64,000 nucleotides of DNA from Eleginops maclovinus (GCF_036324505.1 NC_086368.1:24232878-24296877); one strand, 5' to 3'; positions 36,301-51,380 are shown, counted from the first letter of the stretch. Notes: generated from the sequence alone by a model not told the origin. Translations and numbers: made by a program.

Positions 36301-39300
36301 GAATGCTGTCAGCTATTTCAACAAAAAATATTGAGTTATCTAACTTTAGAGGAGAACTGAGGAACTAAAGTGTGTTTGTAAAATAGTGCTTTGACTTTCC
36401 GCCTCCATCATTGCCACCTCCCTACATGTTCACATTTTAAACACATGGGAGGATAAATGAAGAGTTTTGCTTCAAAGGCAGTGACATTTAGTGATGGTTT
36501 GGTTCAGAGAAAACTTTGCAAATGCAGTGTTTTTTTTTATTCTTCAGTGTTCATTCAGTTCCACCAATCAGAGGGGATTTAAGAGATAGAGTTTAGACCT
36601 GGAGACTGAGCAGAGCAGGGCGGCCGGGGAAATGGCTCAACTAGAGGATGAATTAAAATGAATAAAAGCCAAGAAATGGGAAAATGGGCTATCACTTGTG
36701 CAGCATAATGAACAAAGTGCAGATACCACTGCCTTTCTGTGCCGCGGGCCTCCAGGCTCTGTGTTCTCACACTAGTAAAACATATGAGAGTGAACGGAGC
36801 CAGAAAGCATAATGATTGTCCATTAGTCTGTCCCTAAACTCTGCTTCCTGTTGTAGCTTTAAGGAAGCAGGGTTTATGCGTTGTGGGAACCCATCATGTG
36901 ACCTCGGTGCAGCCTTTGTATACCCCCAGCCTGCCCTAACGCACGCAGACACAACTCTGTGTGTTTCCAATTATAGTTAGCGCTGAGTCGGGGTTCACTC
37001 AGAGATTTAGGAGCTCTCGACTCAGACTAAAACACAAACATTTTTAAACAATAGAATATCTGGCACTTTGCTAAGCACAGACCTTTTGCCAGAAATAGTC
37101 ATATGTCGTGTTGCGTGATGGCTATAATATGAGGTATTGTTTTAAAAATGTTCTTCATATTTTTTTATGTTATAAAACAGCATATATTTAATTCATTTGC
37201 AGTCATGAAAAAAAGGTTTCACAAACATTTAAGCTCTTTGAAATGACAAGTGATACTGGGTTGCATGTTAGGCTGCAATTTAATGATACAAATGCTACTT
37301 TTGTCAGTTTGTCTTTCCCACTGTGGCTCTTTTTTTTAAGGGTTAAAAAAATATTGAAAGTATAACACTACTTCAGATACTTTCACTGGATAAATTCTAC
37401 TGACAAAGTTTCTTTTTTTTAATTTCTCAAACCTTTAAATAAATATATTTTAGATGTTCGATAAGCTTTCTTTCTTTGCTTTTATAAATGTATGTTTTAT
37501 TTTACCTGCCCATATGTATGCATTTTGTTGGTTGTAAGTCTTCCTGTAAAGCACTTCTTGCTTCTGAATAGACCTTCAAGTAACTTTTGATTAATATGCA
37601 AATTATTTTCAGATTTAATTTATTCATGATAGTTTCCACAAAAAGTCACGCAGCAGTAAACTTTTTTACAATATGATCCAAGTCCACAAACCTTAAACAT
37701 TTAAAAGGGTGTAATACTAACATCAAAAATGAATTTGCTGCTTCAAATCTATTCGTTAATTAATTATTTATCCAATTCTAGTTATTTAATAATCATAGAT
37801 GTATAAGATCATTGCAGGCCCATCTGTTTTATTGAAAAGATTCTCAATTTATTTCCAGTTAAAGGTACTACAGTACTCTGCATGATGATATAATTCACAT
37901 TTTTAATACAACAATTACTAACACCCTGAAAATTAAATCTGTATATTCCCATTCACCTGTTAACTAAAATATCTTGCATCTTTAAGAACTCATCTTTTAT
38001 CTGTCAAGGAAAATAACTCACTATACTATAAAGACATCATTTGAGTCCTGATGCATTTCACACTTTTCTTGAGTGGCCGAGTTATTCCCCCTCATAGACA
38101 TGACAAATGAGCACCATCATCTCCTCATGATGAGTTCATCCCTGCATACCCCCCGCTCTAATGATGATGATCTTCAGTCACGCGTGGCCCAAGAAAGCGT
38201 GCTGCGTTTAAGACCCCTGCACTGGCCTTCGTCTCCATTAACCCCCATGACTCAGCTGTTGACACTAAACCCAACTCCGGTCTAATGTTCACACATCAAA
38301 CAGACACGATCGACACTCTCAGTCTCTGTGGTGAGACATGACCGGATGTGACATAAGTAGACTGAGTGGGCAAGTGGTGTCGTCTGGAAGTGTGTGTGGG
38401 AGTAAGAGAGAGCAAGGGCTTCGTGATATTAGCGCTAAGGAATGTAATGTGTTGGAGGTCATGTGAAACACCGCTGGCACTCTGAGTAACCTTCAGGAAG
38501 GCTATCACGACATGACCCGGAAGTAGTCGGGTCAGGAGTCGGGGCAAAAGGCTCGTCTCTGTTGACAGCACCCTCTCCAATCTATACACAACTCTCACTC
38601 CTCCACCTCCTGGGAACCGTACTCCCTGTCTGCTCAGTTTAAAGTTTTCTGTCCACACAGGAAAAGACACGTTGACGTGACTGACCAAAGCATAGAGAGC
38701 CATTGTTGGAAGTAAGGCTATCAAGGAGCCATTTTTGGGGGATTGAGCTGAGAAAAAACTTCCCCCAGGAAGTGCTGTGGTCGACAAATAGAAACCACAT
38801 CTTGATGTATCTCACAGGTCAAACTCCCTTGGGTTTTCTATTCAAACCCCGAACAGGGAAAGATGTTAATGGCTAGAAACACGTGGACCTTTGATTAATG
38901 TTTGAGAGCTCTAAGAATAGGGAGAGATGGGAAAGGGGAGGCGATGGGTGGAGAAAAGGTTGACGTAAAAGTCACACAGTTCAAGTTGCATGTTAAACAA
39001 ACATCGTGACGTTTGGAAAGGCTGCAGTCTGAGGTTTCGTAAGTTTAGTGTAAATTTGCAAAAGTAACCTTATTTTCAGAGAAAACAAATGTGGAGCACA
39101 ATAGCGGTCCACTCAGCAGGCAGATTGTGGAAAATGAGGCGAGACTGATGCCAAGACTAATGGCTTGTGTAGGCTGCTGCCACAGCAATTATCAATGCCC
39201 TTTACTTTGTTAATAAGTCAGAGTGAACTCAATAGAATTGTCTCGTCTAGTGGAGATCATGAAGAAGAGTGCCCTTTGTTGGTTAATACCGGATTAGTTT

Positions 39301-40555
39301 CTGAAGATAGTGTGTAATGGTAAAACAAACGCTCAATAATTTAGAAGACTTACTCTTCAAATTGAGTAATGGACAAGGTAGTACTCTGCTTCATGAGCTA
39401 CAATTCAATAATGGCAGACATAGCAGATCTTCTAGCAACACATGAGCTTTGTCCGTGAAAGCATTTGCACTGTAGCGTGCATCTAGACCTGCTGTGCCGT
39501 ACGTACTGTAGCTACATGTCTCTGTTTGGGCTGGTTTAAAACATGAACATGTTAAATGGCGTTTAGGTTTTATAGAGTTAATGTTATCATTGCTTGGACT
39601 GCTCCTTATTTGGATAACCTAGTAATCATTTTATCAAATAAGTTTTGAAGACTTTCTACAATGGTAGGATTTGATTTTCTCTCTCTGTTTATATATATCA
39701 GAGATATTTTGGTTTAGTGATTTGACAAAACAAAATACTTCCAACACTTTGGGATTAAGAAACATGTTCTTTTAACTATTTTTCAACTTTTTCCCCCTTG
39801 ATCGTTAAACGTCTTTTAAGTAAGTTGTATTTATAAATGTATTCCTATAACACCTTTGTGTTTTGTACAGTTCTTGCTAAAGTTGCTTTTAGCTACTGAA
39901 CAAGGTCACCCACATGCTAAAATGTGAAAAGGCCAAATAAAAAAAACACATAACAAAACAATTTAGTTTGACCCATTTCTTTTCTTCTCTTGTATTTCAA
40001 ATAGGCAACCAAGTTAGTAAAATGCTGGTTAAATATGCAAGTGGATACTATATTTGCATCACTAACCAGCTAACAACATTGATAGTCTTTGGATTAGCTG
40101 GTAACATTTTAACATTCCCTATAGCAATTAAATCAATTCTGCACCCTAGTTGTAAAATGTTTTTTAAAGTATACATATAGGCTGAGCCTCTGCAATTTTA
40201 ATAACACTTAATGTGATGTTTATTTTATCATTTCATGTTGAAAATACTTTGCATAACACAAAGACTGTATTGTTATCTTTGTAGAAGAAATTAGTAAATC
40301 AATTAACTTGATCCCATTAAAGTATTAGGGTGAAAGCTTAATGAATCATGGTCTTAATGTGTCTGCCATGTTATTAAACTATAGTCAAACAACCTAAATG
40401 TTCTCCATGTCTGCGGTGTACTTTTTTCCTTTCTTTTCCTTGACAATATAAAAGGAAAAGCCTTATTTAAACAAATCCACTGCACGTCTGGCGCACAGCT
40501 TTTTAGCAAGGTCAGAACAGCTCAACTTGTCAGTGTGTGCACGTCGTGTGCAGCA

Positions 40556-40588
<33 letters not shown>

Positions 40589-41100
40589 CGTGCACTCTAA
40601 TGTGTGTTTTAATGTTTTAACATATGCAACCCCTTATAAACAGTGTTTTATGCAAACAGTGGCAGGGCTCCCATCAGATAAGGCTCAGGAACAGGAGAAG
40701 GAGACTGCCTTGTGAGGGAGGGAGAGGGGAAGAGAGGCGGAGTGAGTGAGGGGTGAGAGCGAAGGCAATGTGAGAAATGAGCACAAAACAGCGGGGCCAA
40801 GAAAATGTCTCTTTAGTACGTTTTGAGACAGCTAAATAAATAGCAACATATTTGTCTCGGGAACCTTTGTGGGGTTTGAACATTTTAGCATATCTGTGAC
40901 CTTTTTTTATACAAATTTTTACGACAACTGACTTTAGCAAAGACTTTACTAAATACGAAAGTGTCTAAAGGAGTAAAAAACCTTTAAATAGTACAGTTGG
41001 TTGCTGTACAGAAAGACGCCCATGTAGCTTATTCACACTGGACTTTATAGTTTTGGTGAATTCAGCCTTTTTTCCCCAGCATGTGATATCAGCTGTCCTC
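36300..41100. other. Gene-poor region, block 3
   Basis: Strongly AT-rich at about 37000-38060 and 39540-40400. A (TG)14 array is at 40557-40584. The longest open frame here (minus strand, 38296-38787) has no recognisable domain. Confidence 0.5.
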
Positions 41101-44100
41101 TGCAGTCCAGAGTGTATCTGAGTTTTCGGTGTTTTTCGGCGTAATGTGCTGTTTTGTGTGTGTGTATCTGATGGTAAGACATGGCATTGGTCACTTTATC
41201 ATTGCTAATGTAATCTCCCCTCCACTTCCTTTACCAACACAACATAAAGACCGCCGGCTGATAAAATACAACACAACGTGGCCTGGTGGCTCGAGCTTCT
41301 ATCTCCCTATCTCCATTTCTTTCTGTTACTCTCAGCAGTGGAGGGAAAAATGTTTCCAGTCCACTCTGAGTTTTGATGTACGTCTTGCCTTCCATTTTAA
41401 CTCTCTCAGCATTTCTCTAAATTGGGATTTGTCTTCTGTTTTTGAAGATTGAGGAAGCACTGTGGTGTTGACTGAACTACTACTCTGCCCTAGATCAGCT
41501 AAATCTCTCTTTTTGAACACCCCCCGCCAATTTCTGTCACTCCAGGAGACAAATGTGCATCTCGAGTTCATTCCCCCCCCCCCCCTCTTCCCGTGCCCAC
41601 TGGCTCCCTGAAACTCAGTTCCTTTGCGCCTTTGAAGTGCTGCGTGCAGAATGGAGATTCTTTGCATGGTAAATTTGCCCAGTTGCCCGCAGCGTATCCA
41701 TTACACAAGTTTAAACTATGCTTCGGAGTCGTTTTGGAAGGGCCCTTTTTTCTCACTTCACAACCAATTTCTCTGTGTTTTGAACTTCGGTAGTCATGAG
41801 CCATGTAATCTGTAAATTGGGCCCTTTCTTCCAAGCTCGCGCTCCACCGTCGAGCAGCGTTTGATGTGCAATTATTTTGCTCATTACAAGTTAATTTTAT
41901 TGTTATAGTTTGCAAATGTTTCTCCGGGTCATGATGTTAAAAGTTTCTCAAGAAGTACGAACGAGGGAGAATTAGCGAGTGGAGCGCACATCACGGCGGC
42001 ACGGAGAGCTCATTTGAGATGCCGGAGCCGGCTATCTTCAGGCTCACTTTCAAGCCTTTTAGAAACAACCTGCTGGGTGGTTTGAATAGCTAAGGAGAAG
42101 TTGATCTGGGATTTAGTGTGGAAAAGCGATCCAAGGCCCTTTATCTGCTGTAAAAGGTCGGGAAAATGGAGATTTGTCGTGTTTGTTAACCATAATCTCC
42201 TCCACCGAGAAATCTTAGCGGTATGGGAATCATACATCCCCTTTTATTATTGTGCCTTTTGTCCCCATTCTCTCTCCACACACGTGAGATGATGTATGTT
42301 TACAGAGGCGTTGTTGATACACGGAGGGAGGGATGGTGATAACACAATCCATCTATTTTATTCAGAAATACCAGATTTGTGTGGCTTGCTAATTTCACAT
42401 AGAAGAGGATCAACACTTTAATTATGTCTGGCTCGTGAACAAAGCTAATTTTTGAGCTGCTAAATGTCATTGTGAGAGCTTGGCAGTGCAACTCTGAACA
42501 TCATATAGCCATGCCGCTAAGCATTAAATTGTCACTGAATGACGCTGTCATGCTTTATTTTTCAATAGCTGCTAAATCCATTGATGGAAATAAGATTGGA
42601 TTTTACAGTGACATTTAAATTTTCATTTGCAATTGAATTATATGATACCCCAAATCCCTTGGCTGAAATACTCCTTTCTTGGCTTGAATAAACACAGCTG
42701 CATTACTTATTTATGTTCGACTCAGTCACCCTAACTCAAATGCATTTTTAATTACCCTTTAGCTGTGGGACACAATAACCAACACACACGTGTGCAAATT
42801 GTTTGTACACTCTCCTTTTCATCTGAGGAAGAGATAGCGCTCTGTGTTCTGTCTTTTACCTCTCTTTCATTTCTCCTCGTCTCATGGCAAAGGCAAATTC
42901 TTGTTCTTTAATACCATCAACGCTAAATAAACTTTGTTGACAACAATAGCTGCTGGCAGGGCGCCTCCACAAACAAAGGACTGCCAACAGGTTCAAAGGC
43001 AATGCATCACTCTGACTCTTCATTATTCATCCTTCTGTCTTTACCTATCATCCCCCATTATTTTCTATGCGTGCGTGTGTGTATGTGTGTTTTTCTTTGT
43101 GGCTCTTTGTCTGTTAAACTGCTACATGGTCTGGATACTGAGGCTTATTAGCCGTTCGGTTTAATTAAAAAAGGCCATTCATATGAAAATGTGAGTCCGA
43201 TAGCGATTGCTGTCCCCAGCAGCTTCCTCCTGTTACTTTTAATTAGACACCCACTTGATTGACATCAAGCCCACTGGCTGGCTGAAGCCTGGTGTGTGTG
43301 CGAGGGAAAGTGTGTGCTCATTTAGTGCCCATGTGTTGAGTGTGTGCAGGCATTTTCCACACAAACATATGCACAAAAAAAACGCGCTCTGAGGTCATTA
43401 AAGCGTTACAGCGGGAGACTGTACATCAAAGTTCACTTTGTCGTCATGAGCTAATTATCTGCACAGTAGCACAGCGGCCGGCTGCCCACCTTGTCAGTCA
43501 TGTCCACCGGGTCACGTCCAACAATGAACAGTAACCTTGTGATTATGAACAGGGTCCACAGTGTTGCTGTGTTCAGTCACACTAGCACCACCCGCCACGC
43601 TGATGGAGAAGGTGATGAGCTACTTTTCAATTTCTATTTGTCCCCTCTTCCTTCATTCTCTCTCTCCCTGGAGGGAAGTGGCTCTCTTCATCTGTTTTCA
43701 GCGCACGCTCGAGCTCTCGCTACCTTATTATTATACTGTCAGCGGCACGTGCCTGGCTGATAGATGTTCCTCTCAACTGTTTACTACAAGCAGATGATTT
43801 AACTAAGGCTCTCTGTTCAACTTGACCTCTTCTCTTCTCTTGTTCTGAAACAAGATGACTTCATCTGTTGTTTACGACGACTCCATTTTACGGGAGCAGG
43901 CAGAGGAATAAGCTGGTTATACTGTTGATGGTTGTTTTATAAGATGAAGGTGTGTGTGTATGTGCCTCACATCTCTGTTATCGCTGGGCAGATTGCGTGT
44001 TGTCTATCTTTTTTTGTATGCAGCTTTTTATTTCCAAACACAACAACAGCTCATGTGTGTTGGAGTAACAGGGCTCTGAAATGTCCCCGGCGGAATGTAG

Positions 44101-47100
44101 CCCAGAGTAGCGGCCTGTTTCATGTTAAGGGGCTCAGTAAGGCCCACCTCCATGCAGACTGCAGTCTCCAGCTGAAATGGCCCATCAGAAGTCACTGCTC
44201 TGTAAAGTTGTGTTCCTCTCTCCGTGTTTTGTTTTGATTTGCAGGACGTTTGGGAATGATTTGGGAGTGAGGCCCCAATGGCGGCAGGGAAACAGAGCAA
44301 GACGTGCACCGTGAAGCTGAAAATGTTGTTCCAATTACCGCCTTCGTTATGGGTTTGTCATCCGTAGTTTAAACGCACTGCGGCCCGCATTTCATGCTGT
44401 GTCAGGAGGGGCCGCTTCTTGTTGTGTTACATGTAGTATGATATCGGCTGCAGGCAAATGCAGTTTAGGGTGTGGAGACAGCCACTGAGAGGCGGCGCTC
44501 TTTGTAAAAATGTGAATTAATTGAAGCATTATAAGAAAAAAGAAATCTTCACATTTCAAATCAAACAATAACTATTTCTTGAAAGTTGTTCTTCTTCAAA
44601 ACATTCTTCCATTTAAAAGCTACACAGTCGCTATATTTTTTTTCACTCTGTAGCACAGTGTTCTTTCCTTCCTCTCAGACAGATTAAATCACTTGTGTTA
44701 CTCGGAAACGCTCCAAGCAATAAGGCAGGATGGATCGTGTACAAAAGAGCCTAACATGGTTTGAAAGAGCCCGACAGAGAGTGAGATGGAGGCCGGTGTG
44801 TTGATGTAACGTATCATTGTGGCGACTCTCTTGAGTTAACACCATTAGCCGACCAGTGCGAGAGTCCAGCTGTCTCTCTGAGCCTCCGAGGTGAGTTACC
44901 TGGGCTGACTTACCTGTCCTCCCAGTGCCCCCCAGGATACAGTGTTTCAGCCAGGCCCCGTGTCCTCCCCTGTCCATAGCACTTAGCAGTGATTAACCCC
45001 GGATTCGGCCGGCCCACCTGCCATCTGACTACCATTACAGCCGCGCTTATCTGCCTCTCCATCTCCCTACAATAGGGGCAAGGCTGGGGGCTCGGGCCGG
45101 GGAGGGCTGCCTGCTCTGTTTAATAATAAATCATTAGCTAAATACTTTTGTCCATTTGTGTCATGTTACATGTACTTCAATTTTCTGCTCTGTCTCTGTC
45201 CATCACCCCCCCCTTCCCCACAGACACACACACACACACACACACTCTTTTCCTTCCCTTTCCCGTCACCACCGCCACCGTCCAGTCGCAGCCAGTGGCT
45301 CTCCACCAGACTTCTCCTTCCTGTCTTCTTTTCTTCCTTTTCTCTCCCTGTCTCACCACCAACTATACATCTGACTGATTCGTATCGCAGCAAAAGTTAG
45401 TCTTTATTCACATAAGCAGCCACATAATTGTATATATCCTATAATCCGACCTGGTGAAACAAAATCTTTTGCCATCGCAGAAAAGAAATATAGATTTTCT
45501 AACTTGTGTTGATAAAACAAGCAAACATTCTGCTTCATGTGTTGTGCCTGTTTCTCTGAAAACTTTGAATGGCACATTCTGAATCGGCCTGTTTTGGCTG
45601 CTGCTGCGTCAAATACCATCCATTCAGACATATCACTGATTCAACTGTACACTTTTTTCCATCTGGTTCGCTGTAAAAGGACACCGCCGAGGTAGGCTAG
45701 GATTTGTGTCACAGACGTCTTGCAACACACGCGTATGCGTGACACCGCTATTGGCAATCTGGACAGCGAGGACCAGATAAGTCTGTTGGTTCATCTAACT
45801 TGTATAAAGTGATTATGGACGTACTGAGCCCTCCATATTTAGACTGCCTGACGCCCCCTCTCCATTCCCCTCCTCCTGGTCCGACTGTTGTAATCTAATT
45901 TTCCGCTGACAGAGGCCGTGGAGATCCTTGGGTCACGGTGCAAGTCCCTGCAGCACCCCCTCCAACCCCACCCCTACGCTGCGCCCTCACGCTCTAACTA
46001 AGAAGTCGCCATGCAGCAGACAGCACACATTAGATCTGTCTACCAATGCGCCGGCTAACCCACCCGATCCATAACCCCGCGCTGTAATGAGAGGGAGATT
46101 AGGGAAAAAAGACGGCAGCGAGGAATTGCATTTATCCTCCTATCCGCTTCGTGTTGTTCCTATCATTGCTCAGCACCTTACAATACCTGACAGGGTGAAA
46201 GATGAACTGTATGTTGCATATAATTTCAAACCTGTCAGAGATCATTTAGCAGGATAAAAGCGGGGATGGAAAAAGCGTGCTGTGTTTGCCTGCAGTGTTG
46301 GAGGCCACACCTGGAGAGGTCGCGCTCCTTGTTGACCTTCAGTGTGTCACCGACCTGACTCTCCCTCAGCTTCACTATACATCACTCTGCCTGTCAACAC
46401 TCGCCTATGGCCTCCACTGCTACTGTTATCTGCCATGGAGAGCTCCTTAACTTGATTCGCCCGTTGAGGGATTTATCCCGATCGCTTGACCGCTGCTGAT
46501 GTCAATACCTGGATACACAACTCGGAGGACATTTTTATTTCCTGTGTTATCATACGGCCTTTCAAAGTTCAGGCTGGCGTGATTTTTTTTTATTTCGGTC
46601 TCAAGTGAGCAATTACTTTTTTTTTCTGTGTTGATGCTGACTATGTTTGCATTCAGCATCTTGTATTGTAAGCACCCCCCCTCCTTTCTCTTTCTTTTTC
46701 TCCTTCCCTCTCTCCTCCAGGCCGTGGCATAGCCAGTAGCTGATAGGCATCTCCTCTGGAGTCTGCTGTAGTCTGCCCCGGCTTCAGACAAAGTGCCTCC
46801 ATCAGACCAGTGAGGCTCCCTGGGAACCTAGCAGCAGACCCACTGGCCCCACCAGCGCTCTATGCGAGTGTGTTGTGTGTGTCTGTGTGTGTGTGTGTGT
46901 GGATGACGAGGGCTCAGACTGGGACCTTTTGTGTTCCAGTCCCTCCCGGTGTTGTAAATGGGTTTTGTAAACTGGGAGATGTGGAGATGTGTAGGGTCCA
47001 TGATATGTAGGCCACAGAATGAATGCTTGGTTTATTCAGAGCTATCATCTAGAAGCCGCGCTCCATACTATTACTGACTATTCATTATATATGTTTGTGT

Positions 47101-47400
47101 TCATGCGGTTGTGTTGTAGTCCATGTGAAGGAGCCATATCAAGATTGACTGCTTCTCAAAGCCCTGAGACACTGAAACACACACTCACACAAGCATACAC
47201 ACACACTTTATAAGTCATGCTCCCACTTCAAATCTGCTCCTGGCATCGGGGAACACTTGGGAACGCTTGGCTCTTTGACTTTCATCATAACTAGAAAGAA
47301 AGGGGCCAAATGGACAAAAAACAAAAACCAAATGAGGAAATCAGAAGAAGTGGTTTTATCAGGGGCCCAGCGTTCAGGGTCTGACACACACATGCACTAA
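41100..47400. other. Gene-poor region, block 4, with motif-dense stretches
   Basis: No exon is supported. The stretches 42480-42760 and 43160-43280 are free of simple repeats and dense in homeobox-type words (TTAATTA, TTTAATTAG, TGATTGACA, ATTTGCAA). Short CA/TG arrays occur near 45228-45245 and 46877-46901. Confidence 0.4.
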
Positions 47401-47490
47401 ACACACACTCTTCCTGTACCTGACCCCCATGTGACCCCCATAACTTTCCAACATTTAAAAATGCAGTCAGGGAGGCTGTTCTCCCACTGG

Positions 47491-47494
<4 letters not shown>

Positions 47495-47535
<41 letters not shown>

Positions 47536-47578
47536 TTGTGTGTGTGTGTGGTTGTGTGTGTGTGTGTGTGTGTGTGTG
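47495..47578. repeat. Interrupted (TG)n microsatellite
   Basis: TG array broken twice by gg, giving TG blocks separated by ggttg. Confidence 0.9.
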
Positions 47579-48469
47579 CGCACATGCATTCCTCTTAGGC
47601 TATCGGCACCATCACTTGACAAGAATTATATAATTGCAGCCTGTGATCTCATTTTTCCTCAAAGAACATTTAGAAGTTTCCTTTCCGCTTTTAGTCTTTT
47701 TGTTTCCTCTGTGCCCCACTTGTTTTAATGTTAAAATGACTCGCATTAAATCATCCGGAGCTCCCCCGCTCCTTTATGCCATCCTGCAGCGCTTTAGTTC
47801 TCTGTTCCCTGTTGTTGTGGAAACTTTCATATGTTTACAGAGTTTGTTTGTGTTGAGTATTTTTACAATGTTAGCTAGTATAGGGTAATGTGAGATACTT
47901 CCGTTGGAGGCATCCACCTTTTCAATACTCAGCACTAGTAGCGATAACTGCTGAAATGTTGTTAAATACAAAGAAAGAAAAAAATTGCTTTAAAAAAAAA
48001 ATGAAACCGTTATTTGTTAAGTGAATTTAGGGCTTTACAATTTTTTATTTGTTGTAATTACATATTTTTTTTAGGGCTTTCTATTTTATTACTTCTTTAT
48101 AATTGATTATTTTTTCTCTTTTGTCCGATTTCTTTTTTTAGAATTGCCTCCAAGTTACATTTCTGAGAAATTTGGAAGTCATAAATATAAATAAAAAGAT
48201 ATAAAACTCAAGTTAGTGATGACAGTTAAATCAAAGGAGCATGACTTAAACAGTGACGTTTACTCCAGACGTTCATGTCTTTCCTCCTGTTCCTCTTTGA
48301 CCGTGCTCACAACACCAGCTGCCCTTTACTAATTAAGCAGCTAATGACATTGTACTTTGACTCTCTGGATACTTTATATAAAGCCACGCTAAATCACAAC
48401 CTAATCTGTACATCTAGTTTAATTCCACTCTCTTACCCCACATGTCTGCAGCCGCAGACCCAGTCCCAG

Positions 48470-48483
48470 TCAATAGAGGGCAG
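48470..48483 (+). promoter_or_regulatory. Possible second CTCF-like site
   Basis: TCAATAGAGGGCAG matches 12 of 14 positions of the CTCF core, in the same orientation as the site at 27413. It lies 62 bp before a long GT array. Confidence 0.25.
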
Positions 48484-48542
48484 AAGTGATCTGCAGAGGC
48501 CTGACACAACATGAAGGGTAGACAGACATACAGAGACAGTTT

Positions 48543-48664
<122 letters not shown>

Positions 48665-51224
48665 AGGTTTTAATATGTTTACGGGGATGAATGTCTGTAT
48701 ATCGCTGGTCCAGCTGCTGTGGTAAAGATCCTTAAATGAAAAACTAAAGCATATAAATATGATGACAAAATATCAGAATAAGCACAATGGGACTATAAAT
48801 CAGATTTTGGCTTTACCAACGTCAGAGCTTTAAAATAAATAAATCCTAAAGCACCCCAATGCCCTTACAAACAAATAATTAATCACGTAGTTGCTACTTG
48901 CTCCCAAAGTGAATTCTGGCCGTATTAAAAATAATTTCCCTAAAGGTTTTCTTATTTTTCTTGATTTTTGCTCGCATACCTCTGACATCTAGAAGCTACA
49001 GAATCATTTGTTATTTTTTAAAGGTAACCCTTCTGTCCAGCACACTGTCCCGTCCTCCTTTAAACAGTTTAATGAAAAAAGAAAAGGGCTGTCTGTCTTT
49101 CTGCGTCCATAAATCAAATAGCTTCAAATGTATGGAAGAGTTAAAGAGCAGTGCTTCACACCCCCCCCCTCTCCCTCTGGAAACCCCCCCCCCCCATGGT
49201 TTGGTGGCTTTATTGTCACACAGGCCTTATCTCCGATTGACACCTCTGGAAATGTCCCAGGAGAGGGACAGATTTGCTGCAGGATTAAACTAATTTACCA
49301 GATGATTGAATGTGAGTCCAAAGCCACTCTTTTGGAAAAAATGCAAAAAGGGGGCTCACGGGCACCCCCCCTCCAGTAGCCATGATACATGAATGACTTG
49401 GCAATCGTGCTTACTCTGTGTGTACATGTGAGTGCATGTTGTATGTAAATCTGTTTTCCCATAACATGAACTGAATCGGAGGAGATTACAGACAGAATGT
49501 GTGGTGTTTTCCAGCATTAAATAGTCCTTTTTTAAAGTGTTTTGCACAGTTTAGATTCTGGAGATGTTCATTAAAAAGCATGCAGCCTGTCACCCAAGCC
49601 GTCCCCCATCTCTGTATTAGCAGCATTAGCAGCGGACGTGAATCACCGTCGAGACATTGAGCAGATTGAGACGAGGATTGGAGGCTTTTGGTTAGACAGG
49701 TGGGGGAGAATGAGGCTCCTCTGTTAGAAAGCAAACATCTTTAAACACTTGCACTGCGTCTAAACTCTGCATTTTGTTCACGTTCTTCACCGTCTCCCAA
49801 ATATGTAAAAATATGGGAACGTTTTCAGTGTGTCCAAACCAATTTGTGCCCGAGGGATGTTTCTTAATTGGAACACATTCAAGAGAACACTTACACGCTC
49901 CCGAGTGGTGTACAAAATATTACATTAATTAACATGCAAAACAGTCCCGCTCGGCTCAGACACACACAGACACACACACACACACACACACACTCACAAT
50001 GCAGGCACGCAAAAAGATTGCAGCGACAGCACAAAACACACGTAGGCCAAGAGGAAATAAGGGCAAAGAATAGGAAGGAAATTTGCTCGAAAATTTAGCT
50101 GTAAGCCTGCTGAAGATCTTATTACATAGGCTGGAGATAGAGATCTCAGCTGGAATAATACTTAGCACATGCTGCCCTTTTAATTAAGCAGTAATATCTG
50201 CGGAGAGGGGTGGAGAGCAGAATCTCTCTGTTTCTGTCTTCATCTTTCTCACTCCTCCAAATCGCGGTTCCCCATCTTTCCCCTCTGCTCCTCTGTCTCC
50301 CTCTCCCAATAATTTGCTATGAAAGAGACGGGCCGAGGTGTGGGATAGGGGGGAGGAACAGGGGACACACTCCTCTATGAAGTGTCTTCTTTAAGGCCTT
50401 ACACATGTTTCTGTGTTTCTGTCCGAGCGCCCCACCGGCGGCCCCGGGGCCCTCACTTTGAGGTGCGTTAAGTTTGTATGTGTGGGAGTTAGAGCCGACA
50501 CGCATGTATCCACGCTTTATGCCCCTCAAATTCTGCTCCTGTGTGTGTAGGTGAGGACCACCTCTAAAAGCCAGTGGGTGGTACATGGGTACCTTTTGCT
50601 ACCAAGCGTGTTAGCACTGAGGCCCGGCCCCGGTGTGCCCTCGGGCTGCAGGGCCGTTCTCTTGGGGGCCGCGATGCCTGATGTGAGAGCGGGATAGGAA
50701 CCAGTTGTCCAAACAGGCCCGTCCAGTCTGCTGGGGGCTGAATCTCAGGATCTCTCTCCATGGGGCGGCTGTTGGGGACAGACTGTCGGCGTCAGGACCC
50801 CCGACCTTATTAAGACCATTCCCCGAAGAGTTTTGATGTGAAACTCAAGTGTTCTTTATTTAACCTAACATGGTCCCTACCACTGTCATAATAGAGAGGA
50901 TTTGTGTTTATAAAGTCGGGTGAAGAGAAGGAGTCTCTGCTTCAGGGCTGTGTTGGAAGTGGTGCCGTCTTATAATGTGATTCTCATTCACTGTAGTGTT
51001 GATATGAGGCTGGATACCGTCTTAGACTTTGGAAAGCGTTTATTGTAATCTATAAGTGTTGTTATGTTCTTGTTTTAAATGATTCATTACAGCAAAGGGG
51101 ATTTTTTTCTAGCTGTTCTATCGGCCTTTACCCACTTGTTTTTAATACTTTTTATTTGTTGACTTTGTTCTTAAACAGAGGCACAGATTACAAACTGATG
51201 TTTTTACATATAGTATAGGAGAGA

Positions 51225-51380
51225 CACAACAAAGAAAAACATCTTTGCTAGACATAATTTGTCCAAAATATCGTGTCACATATTTTTTTGAAAGGATACA
51301 TTTATCGTTGAAATATTGATATCAAGGAATTTTGTTGAAAATATTGTGAAATTGGGTTTTTCAGTATCACCCAACCCTGG
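51225..51380 (-). repeat. Decayed MITE-like repeat
   Basis: On the minus strand it begins ccagggttgggtgatactg, followed by AT-rich words with aatatt / gatatcaatattt. This resembles the common vertebrate agggctgggcgatat repeat end. Only one end is recognisable. Confidence 0.4.

Noticed and set aside
38296..38787. 163-codon minus-strand open frame in the desert
   Set aside because: No recognisable domain, no promoter, ordinary for chance in a 38-kb GC-mixed region.
41575..41586. Runs of C in the desert (also near 49162-49195 and 62055-62066)
   Set aside because: Simple homopolymers with no sign of function; possible length errors.
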